The notes under the pieces were generated by a model. The model had not been told where the DNA came from and did no database searches. It saw only the letters and a program-made list of their open reading frames with translations. Shown here one piece after another: positions 46,041-54,102 of a DNA stretch of 64,000 nt (position 1 is its first letter; every line of letters begins with the position of its first letter). The stretch is from Pseudomonas gozinkensis (GTDB lineage: Bacteria > Pseudomonadota > Gammaproteobacteria > Pseudomonadales > Pseudomonadaceae): the NCBI RefSeq assembly GCF_014863585.1, contig NZ_CP062253.1, positions 2,754,501-2,818,500 of the forward strand, given 5' to 3'. The translations under genes were made by a program, and so were the position numbers.

Positions 46041-46295
46041 ATGGGATTGAAAGCCAGACTTGAGTGGTATGACAAGGAAACCGAGCTCGGTATGGGAGAG
46101 GAATTATCGAAAGATTTCGGTGACGACGGTGCTGTAATCGAATCACTCGGCATACCAATTGAAAACAATATAAACAACGGCGGATTCGACGTGCTCTCAA
46201 ACTGGGTGAGCATTCTTCAACCGAATTTCAACCATGTCATTGATCCATCTTCTTACGACTACCAAATTTCGTTCGTTTACCGTGATCAGTGGTAA
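46041..46295 (+). CDS. Colicin E3/pyocin type immunity protein
   Basis: 84 residues, 7 bp after the toxin and with GAGGG before the ATG. It closely resembles the colicin E3 immunity protein by eye: [15 protein letters not shown], the acidic [18 protein letters not shown] stretch, [19 protein letters not shown] and a FVYRD ending. It would bind and block the rRNase tip in the producer's cytoplasm. AT content is clearly higher than in surrounding genes, like the toxin tip. Confidence 0.95.
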   Translation: MGLKARLEWYDKETELGMGEELSKDFGDDGAVIESLGIPIENNINNGGFDVLSNWVSILQPNFNHVIDPSSYDYQISFVYRDQW

Positions 46296-46309
46296 GCACC
46301 AAAACAATA

Positions 46310-46335
46310 CCCCCGATCAGTCATCTGATCGGGGG
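46310..46335. terminator. Strong hairpin between immunity gene and M20 gene
   Basis: An 11-bp perfect stem, CCCCCGATCAG / CTGATCGGGGG, with loop TCAT. In the minus direction it is followed by a T-rich stretch (GTATTGTTTT), fitting an intrinsic terminator for the M20 gene and probably serving the convergent toxin-immunity unit as well. Confidence 0.75.
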
Positions 46336-46357
46336 CTGAAACTGCGAATGGGATTAG

Positions 46358-47689
46358 TCAGCCCCGCTGACCCCGCCCCGGATAATTCAGCACAAACTGC
46401 ACATGCGCCTTCACCCCGGTGGCGAGTGTCGCATCATCGGCGGTGAAGTAGGGGCTGTGGTTGTTCGGCGCCTTGCTCATGTCCTGGTCTTCCGGCGTTG
46501 CACCGAGAAACACGAACAACCCCGGCACTTTGCGCGCGTAGTAGGAGAAGTCCTCGCTCGGCGACAGGGAGGCGGGCAGGCGCTCGACCTTGCCCGGCGC
46601 TGCCAGCTCGAGGGCCGGGATCATGGCTTCGGTCAGGGCCGGATCGTTGGTGGTCACGGGCGCATTGTTCACCAGCAGCAGGTTGGCCTGGGTCTCGTAG
46701 GCGCTGGCGACGCTGTTTACCAGCGGCGGCATCTTTTTCAGGATCGTGTCGCGGATATCGGCGTTGTTGGTGCGGATGGTCCCGGTCATTTCCACGGTCT
46801 CGGGAATGATGTTGGCCGCCGAGCCGCCGTTGATCGTGCCGACACTGATCACGCCCATGCCCTGGGTAAGGTCGACGCGCCGACTGACCAGCGTCTGCAA
46901 TCCGCTGATGATGCCTTGGCTGGCGACAATCGGATCGACCCCGCTCCAGGGCGCCGAGCCGTGAGTCTGCTGGCCCTTGACCGTGATGCGGAACGAGTCG
47001 CTGCTGTTGAGCACAGTTCCGGATTTGTAGAACAGGTGCCCGGTCGGATAACCCGCCATCACATGCACCCCGAACACCGCCTCGACCTTGGGTGAATCGA
47101 GCGCACCATCGCGGATCATCGCCTGTGCACCGATCAGGGTGTCAGTCTGAAATTCATCGACATCAGCCGCGCCTTCCTCGGCAGGCTGAAACAGAAACAC
47201 CACCGTCCCGCGCACCTGATCGCGATGCTCGGCCAGCACCTTCGCGGCCCCCAGCAACATCGCGGTGTGGGTGTCGTGCCCGCAGGCGTGCATCACCGGC
47301 ACGCTCTTGCCCAGCCGCGTGCTGGTGGCCTGACTGGCGAACGGCAGGTTCGTCATCTCCTTGACCGGCAATGCGTCCATGTCCGCGCGCAACGCCACGA
47401 CCGGCCCCGGCAATCCGCCTTTCAGCACCCCCACAACACCCGTCTTGCCGACCCCGGTGCGCACTTCGATGTTCGAGGCCTTCAACCGCTCGGCCACCAG
47501 CGCGGCAGTCTTGAACTCAAGATTGCCCAACTCAGGATGCTGATGAATCGTGTGGCGTAGGTCGATGACATCCTGATTGACCGCGCTCACGGCGCTATCG
47601 ACCCAGGGCGCCTCGGCGGCATGGCTGGCAGTGGCAACGAACGAAGACAGAACGGCGAGGCACAACGAGGTTTTGCAGAAACGGATCAA
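46358..47689 (-). CDS. Secreted M20-family amidohydrolase (N-acyl amino acid / IAA-amide hydrolase type)
   Basis: 443 residues if started at the TTG at 47689. This gives a clean signal peptide (IRFCKTSLCLAVLSSFVATASHA); the ATG at 47794 adds an odd 35-residue tail. Metal and catalytic motifs are HQHPELGNLEF, LRADMDALPVKE, HACGHDTHTAMLLGAA, FQPAEEGAADVDE and, near the C-terminus, SEDFSYYARKVPG. The M20D family hydrolyses N-acyl amino acids, indole-acetyl conjugates or hippurate-like amides. Periplasmic location is unusual for the cytosolic members but common in Pseudomonas homologues. It is monocistronic and divergent from solA. The start codon is the least certain part. Confidence 0.88.
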   Translation of the reverse strand: MIRFCKTSLCLAVLSSFVATASHAAEAPWVDSAVSAVNQDVIDLRHTIHQHPELGNLEFKTAALVAERLKASNIEVRTGVGKTGVVGVLKGGLPGPVVALRADMDALPVKEMTNLPFASQATSTRLGKSVPVMHACGHDTHTAMLLGAAKVLAEHRDQVRGTVVFLFQPAEEGAADVDEFQTDTLIGAQAMIRDGALDSPKVEAVFGVHVMAGYPTGHLFYKSGTVLNSSDSFRITVKGQQTHGSAPWSGVDPIVASQGIISGLQTLVSRRVDLTQGMGVISVGTINGGSAANIIPETVEMTGTIRTNNADIRDTILKKMPPLVNSVASAYETQANLLLVNNAPVTTNDPALTEAMIPALELAAPGKVERLPASLSPSEDFSYYARKVPGLFVFLGATPEDQDMSKAPNNHSPYFTADDATLATGVKAHVQFVLNYPGRGQRG

Positions 47690-47882
47690 GGCGGGACTCT
47701 CTCTTATGGTTTTTATTGGCGTCAGAGGGTATGCCGCGATGCAAGGCGGGACAAACGAGTCTGGCCGGTAATCGCACGGCTTTTGGTTTTTCACGTTTTT
47801 GCCTGAGCGCGGCTTTCAGCGGATTGTTTTCCATCGTCTGATCCGCTTCACTGTGGCTCTTTTGCCTGAGCGGAAATCAATC

Positions 47883-49043
47883 ATGGAACGATGCGAAGCA
47901 CTGGTCATCGGCCTCGGCGCCATGGGCGCGGCCACGGCGTATCAACTGGCGAAAGCCGGGGTCAACGTGGTCGGCATCGACCGCCACCACCCGCCACACA
48001 CGTTCGGCTCCAGCCATGGCGACACCCGCATCACCCGGCTGTCCGTGGGCGAGGGCGCGCAATACGTGCCCATCGTGCGCAACTCCCACCGCATCTGGCG
48101 CGAACTGGAAGCGCTGTCAGGCGAGTCCCTGTTCGAACAGACCGGCCTGCTGGTGCTGACCTCCAGCCCCGACTTCGATCCCGCCGACGAAACCGACTTC
48201 ACCCTGCGCACCATCGCCCTCGCACAGACCTACGGCATCGAACACGAAGTCCTCGACGCTGCCCGGATCCGCCAGCGCTTCCCGCAGTTTGCCCAGGTGC
48301 GCGACGACGCCATTGGCTACTTCGAGCCCGAAGGCGGTTTTGTAAGGCCAGAACGCTGCATCGACGTGCAACTCAGATTTGCCGAACAACAAGGCGCCAC
48401 GCTGTACAAGGGCGAGACCGTGACCCACATCAGCTCGGACGAACAGGGCGTCACCGTCACCACCGACCAGCGCACCGTGCGGGCGGACAAACTGGTGGTC
48501 ACCGCCGGCAACTGGGCGGGCGGCTTGCTGGGCGCACCGTTCGACAGACTGCTCAGCGTCTATCGGCAAAAGCTGTTCTGGTTCGAAACCGAGCCTGACG
48601 CGGACCTGGTCGGCCACTCGCCCACGTTCATCTTCACTCACGGCCCGGACGACGATTTCTATGGCTTTCCCGCATTGCCGGGGGAGGGCAGCTTGAAAGT
48701 GGCGACGGCGCAGTATCACAGCACGTCCACGCCTGAAACTCTGGATCGCACAGTCTCGGCCGAGGAAGAACGCGAGATGTACGAACAGCAAGTGCAGGGG
48801 CGCATTGCCGGGCTGACGGATCGGGTGATGAAGTCCGCGGTTTGCGCCTACACCGTTACGCCGGATCGGCATTTCATCATTGATGAGCATCCACGGTTGC
48901 AGCACACGTTGGTGGTGTCGGCGTGCTCCGGACATGGGTTCAAACACTCGGCGGCGCTGGGGGAGGCGTTTGCGCAGTGGTGCTTGCGGGGGGAGAGTGA
49001 GCTGGATCTTTCGTTGTTTTCAGTGGGGCGGTTTGAGGCATAG
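47883..49043 (+). CDS. solA: N-methyl-L-tryptophan / sarcosine oxidase family flavoenzyme (SolA)
   Basis: 386 residues, ATG at 47883; upstream frame sequence is not family-like. The dinucleotide fold begins VIGLGAMGAATAYQLAKAG. The monomeric sarcosine oxidase signatures are PPHTFGSSHGDTRITR (FAD attachment region), YFEPEGGFVRPE, VTAGNWAGGLL and SACSGHGFKHSAALGE. The enzyme oxidatively demethylates N-methyl amino acids to the amino acid, formaldehyde and H2O2, with FAD bound covalently in this family. Context gives no pathway. It resembles E. coli SolA but may prefer another N-methyl substrate. Confidence 0.88.
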   Translation: MERCEALVIGLGAMGAATAYQLAKAGVNVVGIDRHHPPHTFGSSHGDTRITRLSVGEGAQYVPIVRNSHRIWRELEALSGESLFEQTGLLVLTSSPDFDPADETDFTLRTIALAQTYGIEHEVLDAARIRQRFPQFAQVRDDAIGYFEPEGGFVRPERCIDVQLRFAEQQGATLYKGETVTHISSDEQGVTVTTDQRTVRADKLVVTAGNWAGGLLGAPFDRLLSVYRQKLFWFETEPDADLVGHSPTFIFTHGPDDDFYGFPALPGEGSLKVATAQYHSTSTPETLDRTVSAEEEREMYEQQVQGRIAGLTDRVMKSAVCAYTVTPDRHFIIDEHPRLQHTLVVSACSGHGFKHSAALGEAFAQWCLRGESELDLSLFSVGRFEA

Positions 49044-49129
49044 TGCCCATATTCGAAAACAGATCCATTTAATGAAAACAGATTCGCCCCTTTCATGGAG
49101 AGCGAACCGAAACCCCGCAAGGAAAGCAC

Positions 49130-49963
49130 ATGAATTTTTTCAAGAAGCTTCTCGTTTCATTGAAACGTCCTAAAACCGAAGACGCCCAGCGCACACCGCA
49201 ACCCCTTGAAGTCCAGGAGCCGGATATCTACGACAGCATGACCGAGGCTGAAGCGGCAAATCTGGCTGCCCGAGAGGCCAGCGCAGCGTGTCTGGATCGT
49301 CATTGGGCATCAGTCGGCACAGTCGAGCGCGATGTCCTTGCGTACATGATCAGCCCGAGCTTTTCCGGTGGCCCTTACTGGCCCTCGACTCGCCAGGCCT
49401 ACCGAGTGGTTCGCCGTAACGACACAATCATCATCGCCACGGAAGGTATGTCAGACCCGTTCGATGACGCGGAAGAAATGGGCAATGGTTTCGAGATGGA
49501 GTTGTTCTTAGAAACCGCCGATATACCCGAACACGCCCGTGGCCCGGTGGGTGACGTCGATCCTTTCAAGCGCAGCTGGGCATTTGAGCTGGTGGAGCAC
49601 GTTGCCAAAACGGTTGCAGACGCTGGAGGCTACACTCGCGGACTCGACAAGTACGGTGCGATGTCCATTGAAATTCCCGGGTTCAGTCTCTCGAATCACA
49701 TGTGTGATCAATTCCCCAAACACTTCGTGACCGAAGACGACTCGACCGGCGTCCTGCTGGGCGCCCCGGAACCGGATTTCCCTATCCGACTGGATGACAT
49801 GCCTTTATCCCCGGTGAGATTGGTCCCGGTGGTACTGATCACCGCGGCGGAGCTTGAGTACATCCGTGCGGGCGGGCGAGCAGCACGCGATGATCTGGTG
49901 AGCCGATTGAAGGCTGCGGGTGTCGGGCATGTAAGCAGTTTGCAGCGTGACAGTGTTGTTTGA
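49130..49963 (+). CDS. Suppressor-of-fused (SUFU) domain protein, immunity-like
   Basis: 277 residues with no signal peptide. The region from about residue 90 to 250 resembles bacterial SUFU domains: VVRRNDTIIIATEGMSDPF, an acidic NGFEMELFLET stretch, SWAFELVEHVAKTV, and PVRLVPVVLITAAELEYIRAGG. In bacteria this fold is widespread among polymorphic-toxin immunity proteins. No cognate toxin is adjacent, so it may be an orphan immunity gene. Three further short genes follow on the same strand. The first 35 residues are basic and polar and fit no known domain. Confidence 0.72.
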   Translation: MNFFKKLLVSLKRPKTEDAQRTPQPLEVQEPDIYDSMTEAEAANLAAREASAACLDRHWASVGTVERDVLAYMISPSFSGGPYWPSTRQAYRVVRRNDTIIIATEGMSDPFDDAEEMGNGFEMELFLETADIPEHARGPVGDVDPFKRSWAFELVEHVAKTVADAGGYTRGLDKYGAMSIEIPGFSLSNHMCDQFPKHFVTEDDSTGVLLGAPEPDFPIRLDDMPLSPVRLVPVVLITAAELEYIRAGGRAARDDLVSRLKAAGVGHVSSLQRDSVV

Positions 49964-50033
49964 CGCCGCACGGAAATGAAAGCCCAGTCCGCTTTTTAAC
50001 GACTTGGCCAAACGTAAAGGTATCGAACCGCAA

Positions 50034-50435
50034 ATGAGCAAATTGGGTTGCAGATGTGGGCATGTGATCGTCGATCAGACTGACAGCTTGCCCTATAAGG
50101 CGAGTCTGCTTCGCGATGAAGTGGAGAATGCATTCTGGGAAGAGGTAAACCACGAACTCAAGCCTTTGATGACTGCTGCCGAGTCGGGAGACAAGGCCGT
50201 GATTGCCGAGGCATTCGGTAAGTTTGCACCTTGGGGCAACGTGGCTGACGAGTTGGAAAGTCGTATATCCAGCCTCCACATCCACCGGACATCAGATGTT
50301 TATGAATGCACGAACTGTGGGCGTCTTTGGGTGCAAAAGGGCGCGGGTAACCAGTTCGTTTCATTCGTTCCTGAAGAGGGCGGATATCAGGCGATCTTGT
50401 CGGCGACGTCAGGCGATACCGAGAGCCTGGATTGA
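50034..50435 (+). CDS. Hypothetical protein with two Cys pairs (zinc-ribbon-like)
   Basis: 133 residues from the ATG at 50034; a TTG 10 codons upstream is less likely. It opens with CRCGHVIVDQTDSLP and has a second pair in YECTNCGRLWVQKG, spaced like a split zinc ribbon around a helical middle (VENAFWEEVNHELKPLM). Not recognised. Similar short proteins are often immunity or antitoxin-type genes, and its place between the SUFU gene and two other small orphans fits that, but no evidence goes further. Confidence 0.7.
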   Translation: MSKLGCRCGHVIVDQTDSLPYKASLLRDEVENAFWEEVNHELKPLMTAAESGDKAVIAEAFGKFAPWGNVADELESRISSLHIHRTSDVYECTNCGRLWVQKGAGNQFVSFVPEEGGYQAILSATSGDTESLD

Positions 50436-50486
50436 GTGGGTCGGTGCAGAAAATTTCGTCTTTACCCAACAGGTCTCCAAGGTTAC

Positions 50487-50972
50487 GTGAAGAGAAAAAA
50501 ATTGAAGAGAAAAGAGTTGATGGCTGCCCTTTTGGCCAGCGCAGCCGTCGAACCGCCTCGCGTGTTTGACCCTGATTGCATGATCCGGATACCCGATTGT
50601 CATTCGATCATCGAGGTGCTTCGCCTTATCAAACATGGCGGACCAGAGTGGGCGAGTCGTTATGTTTCGATGTGGTTTGACGGCGCATCGAACGGCTGGG
50701 TTCTGGTGTATCCGCTGCAGGAGACGAGTGAGCCGTACTTCGACTTCATGTACACGGGCGATTTGGCGCCTCAGAAGGTTTTTGCCGCGCTGCTTGCGAA
50801 GTATCCGCAATGCAGGGTCATGGATTGGGCTGTTGGGCGCATTGCTTGTGTCATTGTTGAGGGTGGGGAGGTTGAGAGGCTGGCGGAGATTATTCGGGCG
50901 TTTACTGAAGCAGCCTGGGGGGAGGGCGTTGCGGTTGTTGATGTTTCGTATGAGGAGATGGGAAGGGCGTGA
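50487..50972 (+). CDS. Hypothetical protein
   Basis: 161 residues from a GTG at 50487 (KRKKLKRKELMAALLAS); the ATG at 50520 and an ATG-equivalent at 50436 are alternatives. After a very basic N-terminus it has a mixed alpha/beta body (SIIEVLRLIKHGG, YVSMWFDGASNGWVLVYPLQE, MDWAVGRIACVIVEGGEVERLAEIIRAF). There is no signal peptide and no known motif. It is part of the run of small co-oriented genes after solA. Confidence 0.6.
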   Translation: MKRKKLKRKELMAALLASAAVEPPRVFDPDCMIRIPDCHSIIEVLRLIKHGGPEWASRYVSMWFDGASNGWVLVYPLQETSEPYFDFMYTGDLAPQKVFAALLAKYPQCRVMDWAVGRIACVIVEGGEVERLAEIIRAFTEAAWGEGVAVVDVSYEEMGRA

Positions 50973-51062
50973 TCAGAGTTTCAAAGGTGGCGCGGGAAGG
51001 CTGTCTATTTTCTGAAGAACACAGTTCTTTCCTCGGATCGACATTTCCAGGTAGAGAATCAC

Positions 51063-51317
51063 ATGAGCACATTGTCGACATTGATCACGCAGTCGCGTGA
51101 AGGGTTATGCATCCAGCAGGGGATTCCTCAAGAAAAATGGGAGGCGATCGCCGCTCACTGCGGACCTGCAGAGATAGCAGAGATCGAAGACCGAATAACC
51201 GCATTGAGGGCTGAGCTGAAAACCATCGAGGAGTGGGATGGTGAAACCATGGTCGATGTAAACATTGCCATTTCCCGATTTACTCAGTTGCTGAAACTAT
51301 CCCATGGCTCATCGTGA
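51063..51317 (+). CDS. Small acidic helical hypothetical protein
   Basis: 84 residues with an AGGTAGAG-type ribosome site. The middle is predicted coiled-coil-like helix (AEIAEIEDRITALRAELKTIEEWDGE), and two Cys are present. Not recognised. It is the last of the small genes before a short spacer and the terminator of the alpha/beta hydrolase gene. Confidence 0.6.
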   Translation: MSTLSTLITQSREGLCIQQGIPQEKWEAIAAHCGPAEIAEIEDRITALRAELKTIEEWDGETMVDVNIAISRFTQLLKLSHGSS

Positions 51318-51390
51318 GCAGTTGACTTGTTCACCTAGGGTCGAGAACCGCCGTTCGTGATCGGCCAGAAGCGGACGTTCACAAGCGACC

Positions 51391-51410
51391 GCTACCGGCC
51401 AATAGCGGAC
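51391..51410 (-). repeat. Left copy of an inverted 20-mer flanking the MerR block
   Basis: Reads GTCCGCTATTGGCCGGTAGC on the minus strand and matches 57549-57568 (plus strand) at 19 of 20 bases. It lies in a short gene-free spacer that also contains further imperfect AGCGGAC-type fragments. Confidence 0.6.
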
Positions 51411-51474
51411 AATCAGTTAACGCATTCTTATGCACTTTGCGAAATTCAAAATCTGATCTTGGAGTCGCAAGGGG

Positions 51475-51512
51475 AAAAAGGGCGGGATTAACCCGCCCCA
51501 TTTTTTTTTAGC
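51475..51512. terminator. Bidirectional intrinsic terminator
   Basis: A GC-rich stem (GGGCGGG / CCCGCCC) with a short AT loop, flanked by an A-run on the left and a T-run on the right, so it works in both directions. It ends the alpha/beta hydrolase gene and protects it from the small-gene run. Confidence 0.8.
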
Positions 51513-52338
51513 TCCGCACGAACGCCAGCAGATCTGCGTTAATCGTCTCGGCGTTGGTTGTCGGCATTCCATGAGGGAAGCCCGGGTAGATTTTCAACGT
51601 ACTGTTTTGCAGAAGTTTGGCCGACAAAACCCCTGCATTTTCATAAGGCACGATCTGGTCATCATCACCATGCATTACCAGGACGGGGATCTTGATGCTC
51701 TTCAAGTCTTCGGTGAAGTCAGTCTGAGAAAACGCCACGATCCCATCATAGTGTGCCTGTGCACATCCCATCATGCCTTGTCGCCACCAGTTCAAGACAA
51801 TGCCCTCGGAGGTCTTTGCACCTGGGCGGTTATAGCCATAGAAAGGTCCTGCAGGAACGTCGTGGTAAAACTGTGCCCGGTTGGCTTTCAGTTGTGCCTG
51901 CAAGTCGTCGAACACTGACTTCGGCAGGCCGCCAGGATTGGTCGGTGTCTGGACCATCAGCGGTGGCACGGCACTGATGATGGCCGCTTTCGAGACTCGG
52001 TCTTCGCCATGGCGAGCGATATAGTGAACGACTTCGCCGCCGCCGGTGGAGTGCCCGACGTGAACTGCGCCTTGTACACCCAAGTGATCAACTACGGCCG
52101 CGACGTCGTCGGCGTAGTGGTCCATGTCGTGTCCATCCCAGACCTGGCTGGATCGCCCGTGACCGCGCCGATCGTGTGCTACAACCCGGTAACCGGCACC
52201 CAGGAAAAAGAGCATTTGCGCGTCCCAATCATCCGCGCTCAGTGGCCATCCGTGGTGAAAAAAGATGACCTGGGCATCGCGTGGCCCCCAGTCTTTGTAG
52301 AAGATTTCAACACCATCTCTTGTAGTGACATACCCCAT
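51508..52338 (-). CDS. Alpha/beta hydrolase (non-heme chloroperoxidase / arylesterase type)
   Basis: 276 residues. The fold marks are HHGWPLSADDWD (oxyanion region), DRRGHGRSSQ, the nucleophile elbow GHSTGGGE (Ser about 97), the acid MHGDDDQIVPYE, and the catalytic His in GFPHGMP. Close relatives are esterases that can also do perhydrolysis or halide peroxidation without a cofactor. It is divergent from merR, and the TTGACC/19-bp/TAAAGT promoter reads toward this gene, so it is a likely target of that regulator. Confidence 0.9.
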   Translation of the reverse strand: MGYVTTRDGVEIFYKDWGPRDAQVIFFHHGWPLSADDWDAQMLFFLGAGYRVVAHDRRGHGRSSQVWDGHDMDHYADDVAAVVDHLGVQGAVHVGHSTGGGEVVHYIARHGEDRVSKAAIISAVPPLMVQTPTNPGGLPKSVFDDLQAQLKANRAQFYHDVPAGPFYGYNRPGAKTSEGIVLNWWRQGMMGCAQAHYDGIVAFSQTDFTEDLKSIKIPVLVMHGDDDQIVPYENAGVLSAKLLQNSTLKIYPGFPHGMPTTNAETINADLLAFVRS

Positions 52339-52514
52339 GTTCGTATCTCCTGAATGAAGTGGAGGCCTTCATCGAATCGCGTTCCGATCATGGCCTTGAG
52401 TTAATAGCATGCAGCCCTTCCGGTAGGCAGTTCAGAGTGCGTTGCTGGATTAGCCTGCGCTTACTCACGAACGCCATGACGACCAAGTCACACGTTGCGC
52501 TTGGCCGCTCGATG

Positions 52515-52545
52515 ACTTTAGGTTTAAAGTCAACTTTAAGGTCAA
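52515..52545 (-). promoter_or_regulatory. MerR-type promoter/operator 1 (alpha/beta hydrolase gene)
   Basis: Minus-strand -35 TTGACC (52545-52540), a 19-bp spacer (52521-52539), and -10 TAAAGT (52520-52515). The spacer carries the dyad TTAAAGT-TG-ACTTTAA. The long spacer with a central dyad is the classic MerR-activated promoter design. Confidence 0.8.
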
Positions 52546-52565
52546 TAGATTTTTCAGGGTGATGT

Positions 52566-53045
52566 ATGAGAATAGGCGAACTGGCGAAAATCAGCGGACT
52601 GGCACCCTCACGCATCCGTTTCTATGAGGCCAGTGGCTTGATCAGCTCCGTTGAGCGCAAGGCCAATGGCTACCGGGACTACGCGCCCGATACCGAATGG
52701 GTACTGGAACTCATCACCGGCGCACAAGCGGCAGGTTTCTCATTGGAGGAAATTCGGCAACTGATGCCGATGAATGCCAGTGGCTGGCGGCACGACGAGT
52801 TGCTCACTGGACTCAAGCAAAAGGTGGAAGAAATCAGCGTTCTGCAGGAGCGGCTAGCGCAAAACAAAGCTCAACTTCTGGTCGTCATCAAGGGCATCGA
52901 AGATAAACCCGAGGGCATGGCGTGTGGGGATAATGCTCAAATGCTGATAAATCGTCTGCGTGAAGAGGGGGTTGGCAAAGCTTCAGATAGGCCCGCGGTT
53001 ACGTCTTCTACAAAAAAATACACCCGTCAAGCTTCCGGAGCCTGA
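52566..53045 (+). CDS. MerR-family transcriptional regulator
   Basis: 159 residues with an AGGGTG ribosome site. The N-terminal winged helix is standard: MRIGELAKISGLAPSRIRFYEASGLI, then NGYRDY, and AGFSLEEIRQLM. A dimerisation coiled coil follows (about 75-115). The C-terminal tail is short with a single Cys (GMACGD), so a metal-binding pair like that of CueR or ZntR is absent. It is divergent from the alpha/beta hydrolase gene across 227 bp, and the shared promoter motifs at four places nearby point to a local regulon and probable autoregulation. Confidence 0.9.
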   Translation: MRIGELAKISGLAPSRIRFYEASGLISSVERKANGYRDYAPDTEWVLELITGAQAAGFSLEEIRQLMPMNASGWRHDELLTGLKQKVEEISVLQERLAQNKAQLLVVIKGIEDKPEGMACGDNAQMLINRLREEGVGKASDRPAVTSSTKKYTRQASGA

Positions 53046-53060
53046 CAGGCGCAAAAGGTC

Positions 53061-54065
53061 TCAGCGCTCGCCAATCAGGCTGGCGAGTGGCTTGGGCGCA
53101 TAAAGCGCACTCTGGAACTCTGGCACGTATTCGTACTTCATCATTTTCCCCAGCTTCAGGGCACGGAGGTAATTCGACAGACTGCCGTCGCCCAGCGTGA
53201 GGGTGACCGAATCAGCGTCGCGGCTGGAGCCGTGACTGAGCTGGCGGGAAACCGCATACCCGTATGCCAGTTGGCCCTGATGATCGAGATTGGTGAAGCT
53301 GCTGGTGACGATGTCGACATCGCGAGAGAGGTTGTCGAGTTTCTTCGCTTTGAAGGACACGTCAACTTTTCCGGTCTGGCTGTCGGTGATGTCATAGACC
53401 ACAGATTGGGCATCTTCTTTGCGGTCAATACCGGTCAGCCATTTAGGCAGGTTGTAACCGACGACACCGCGCACCCGTGCAAGCTCGGTATTGACCGGCA
53501 GCTTGAGCACATAGCCCCAGAAGTCGCCAGACATCGACTGGCCAATCAGTGTGAACGGGCCCAGATTGGCTTTGCCTGGCTTGTTGGTAATGATCGACAC
53601 GGCCACTTCGTTATAGGCGTCGTTATCACAATGCTCATAGGTGTACGCGGTAAAGGCAATCAAGCCGCGACCCGGCCAGATTTGCAGGGGGTGTACGGTT
53701 GCCAATACTTCCGGCGGCATCAATGCCCGAAGTGCGTCCAGGTCGGCCGTGTAGACAGCCGTTACCCGACTGTTCTGGTAATAAAAGTTCGGAGAGTATG
53801 ACTCGAAGCCAATGTCTACCTTGTGCTTTTCCAGTCCTTTGAACCAGCTCAAATCAACACCCGGCAGTTCTGCTGCAATCACCGACAAGGGAGGATTCGA
53901 GCGATAACGGTCGTACAAGCCGCCCTTGACGACCGGCACTGTGTGGCCTGCGATATCGATTGTGTTGGTTTCAGTCGGGCTGAGCATTTCAGGCGTCCCC
54001 GCCAACGCATGGTTGGCAATTGAGCTGAACAGCAATCCTGTTAATACGGCGCTTGCGAGTTTCAA
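53061..54065 (-). CDS. Secreted acetoacetate-decarboxylase-like protein
   Basis: 334 residues with a signal peptide (MKLASAVLTGLLFSSIANHALA). The body resembles the ADC fold: VTAVYTADLDALRALMPPE, PGRGLIAFTAYTYE, YNEVAVSIIT, GPFTLIGQSMSGDFWGYVLKLPV, and RGVVGYNLPKWLTGID with the Lys that may be the Schiff-base residue. Export to the periplasm is unusual for a decarboxylase, and a binding or lyase role is possible. It follows the secreted DJ-1-like gene by 37 bp, so the two form an operon under promoter 2. Confidence 0.78.
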   Translation of the reverse strand: MKLASAVLTGLLFSSIANHALAGTPEMLSPTETNTIDIAGHTVPVVKGGLYDRYRSNPPLSVIAAELPGVDLSWFKGLEKHKVDIGFESYSPNFYYQNSRVTAVYTADLDALRALMPPEVLATVHPLQIWPGRGLIAFTAYTYEHCDNDAYNEVAVSIITNKPGKANLGPFTLIGQSMSGDFWGYVLKLPVNTELARVRGVVGYNLPKWLTGIDRKEDAQSVVYDITDSQTGKVDVSFKAKKLDNLSRDVDIVTSSFTNLDHQGQLAYGYAVSRQLSHGSSRDADSVTLTLGDGSLSNYLRALKLGKMMKYEYVPEFQSALYAPKPLASLIGER

Positions 54066-54102
54066 TCGGTCTTTCTCCGGGTGGTGGGAACTACTTGAGG
54101 GT

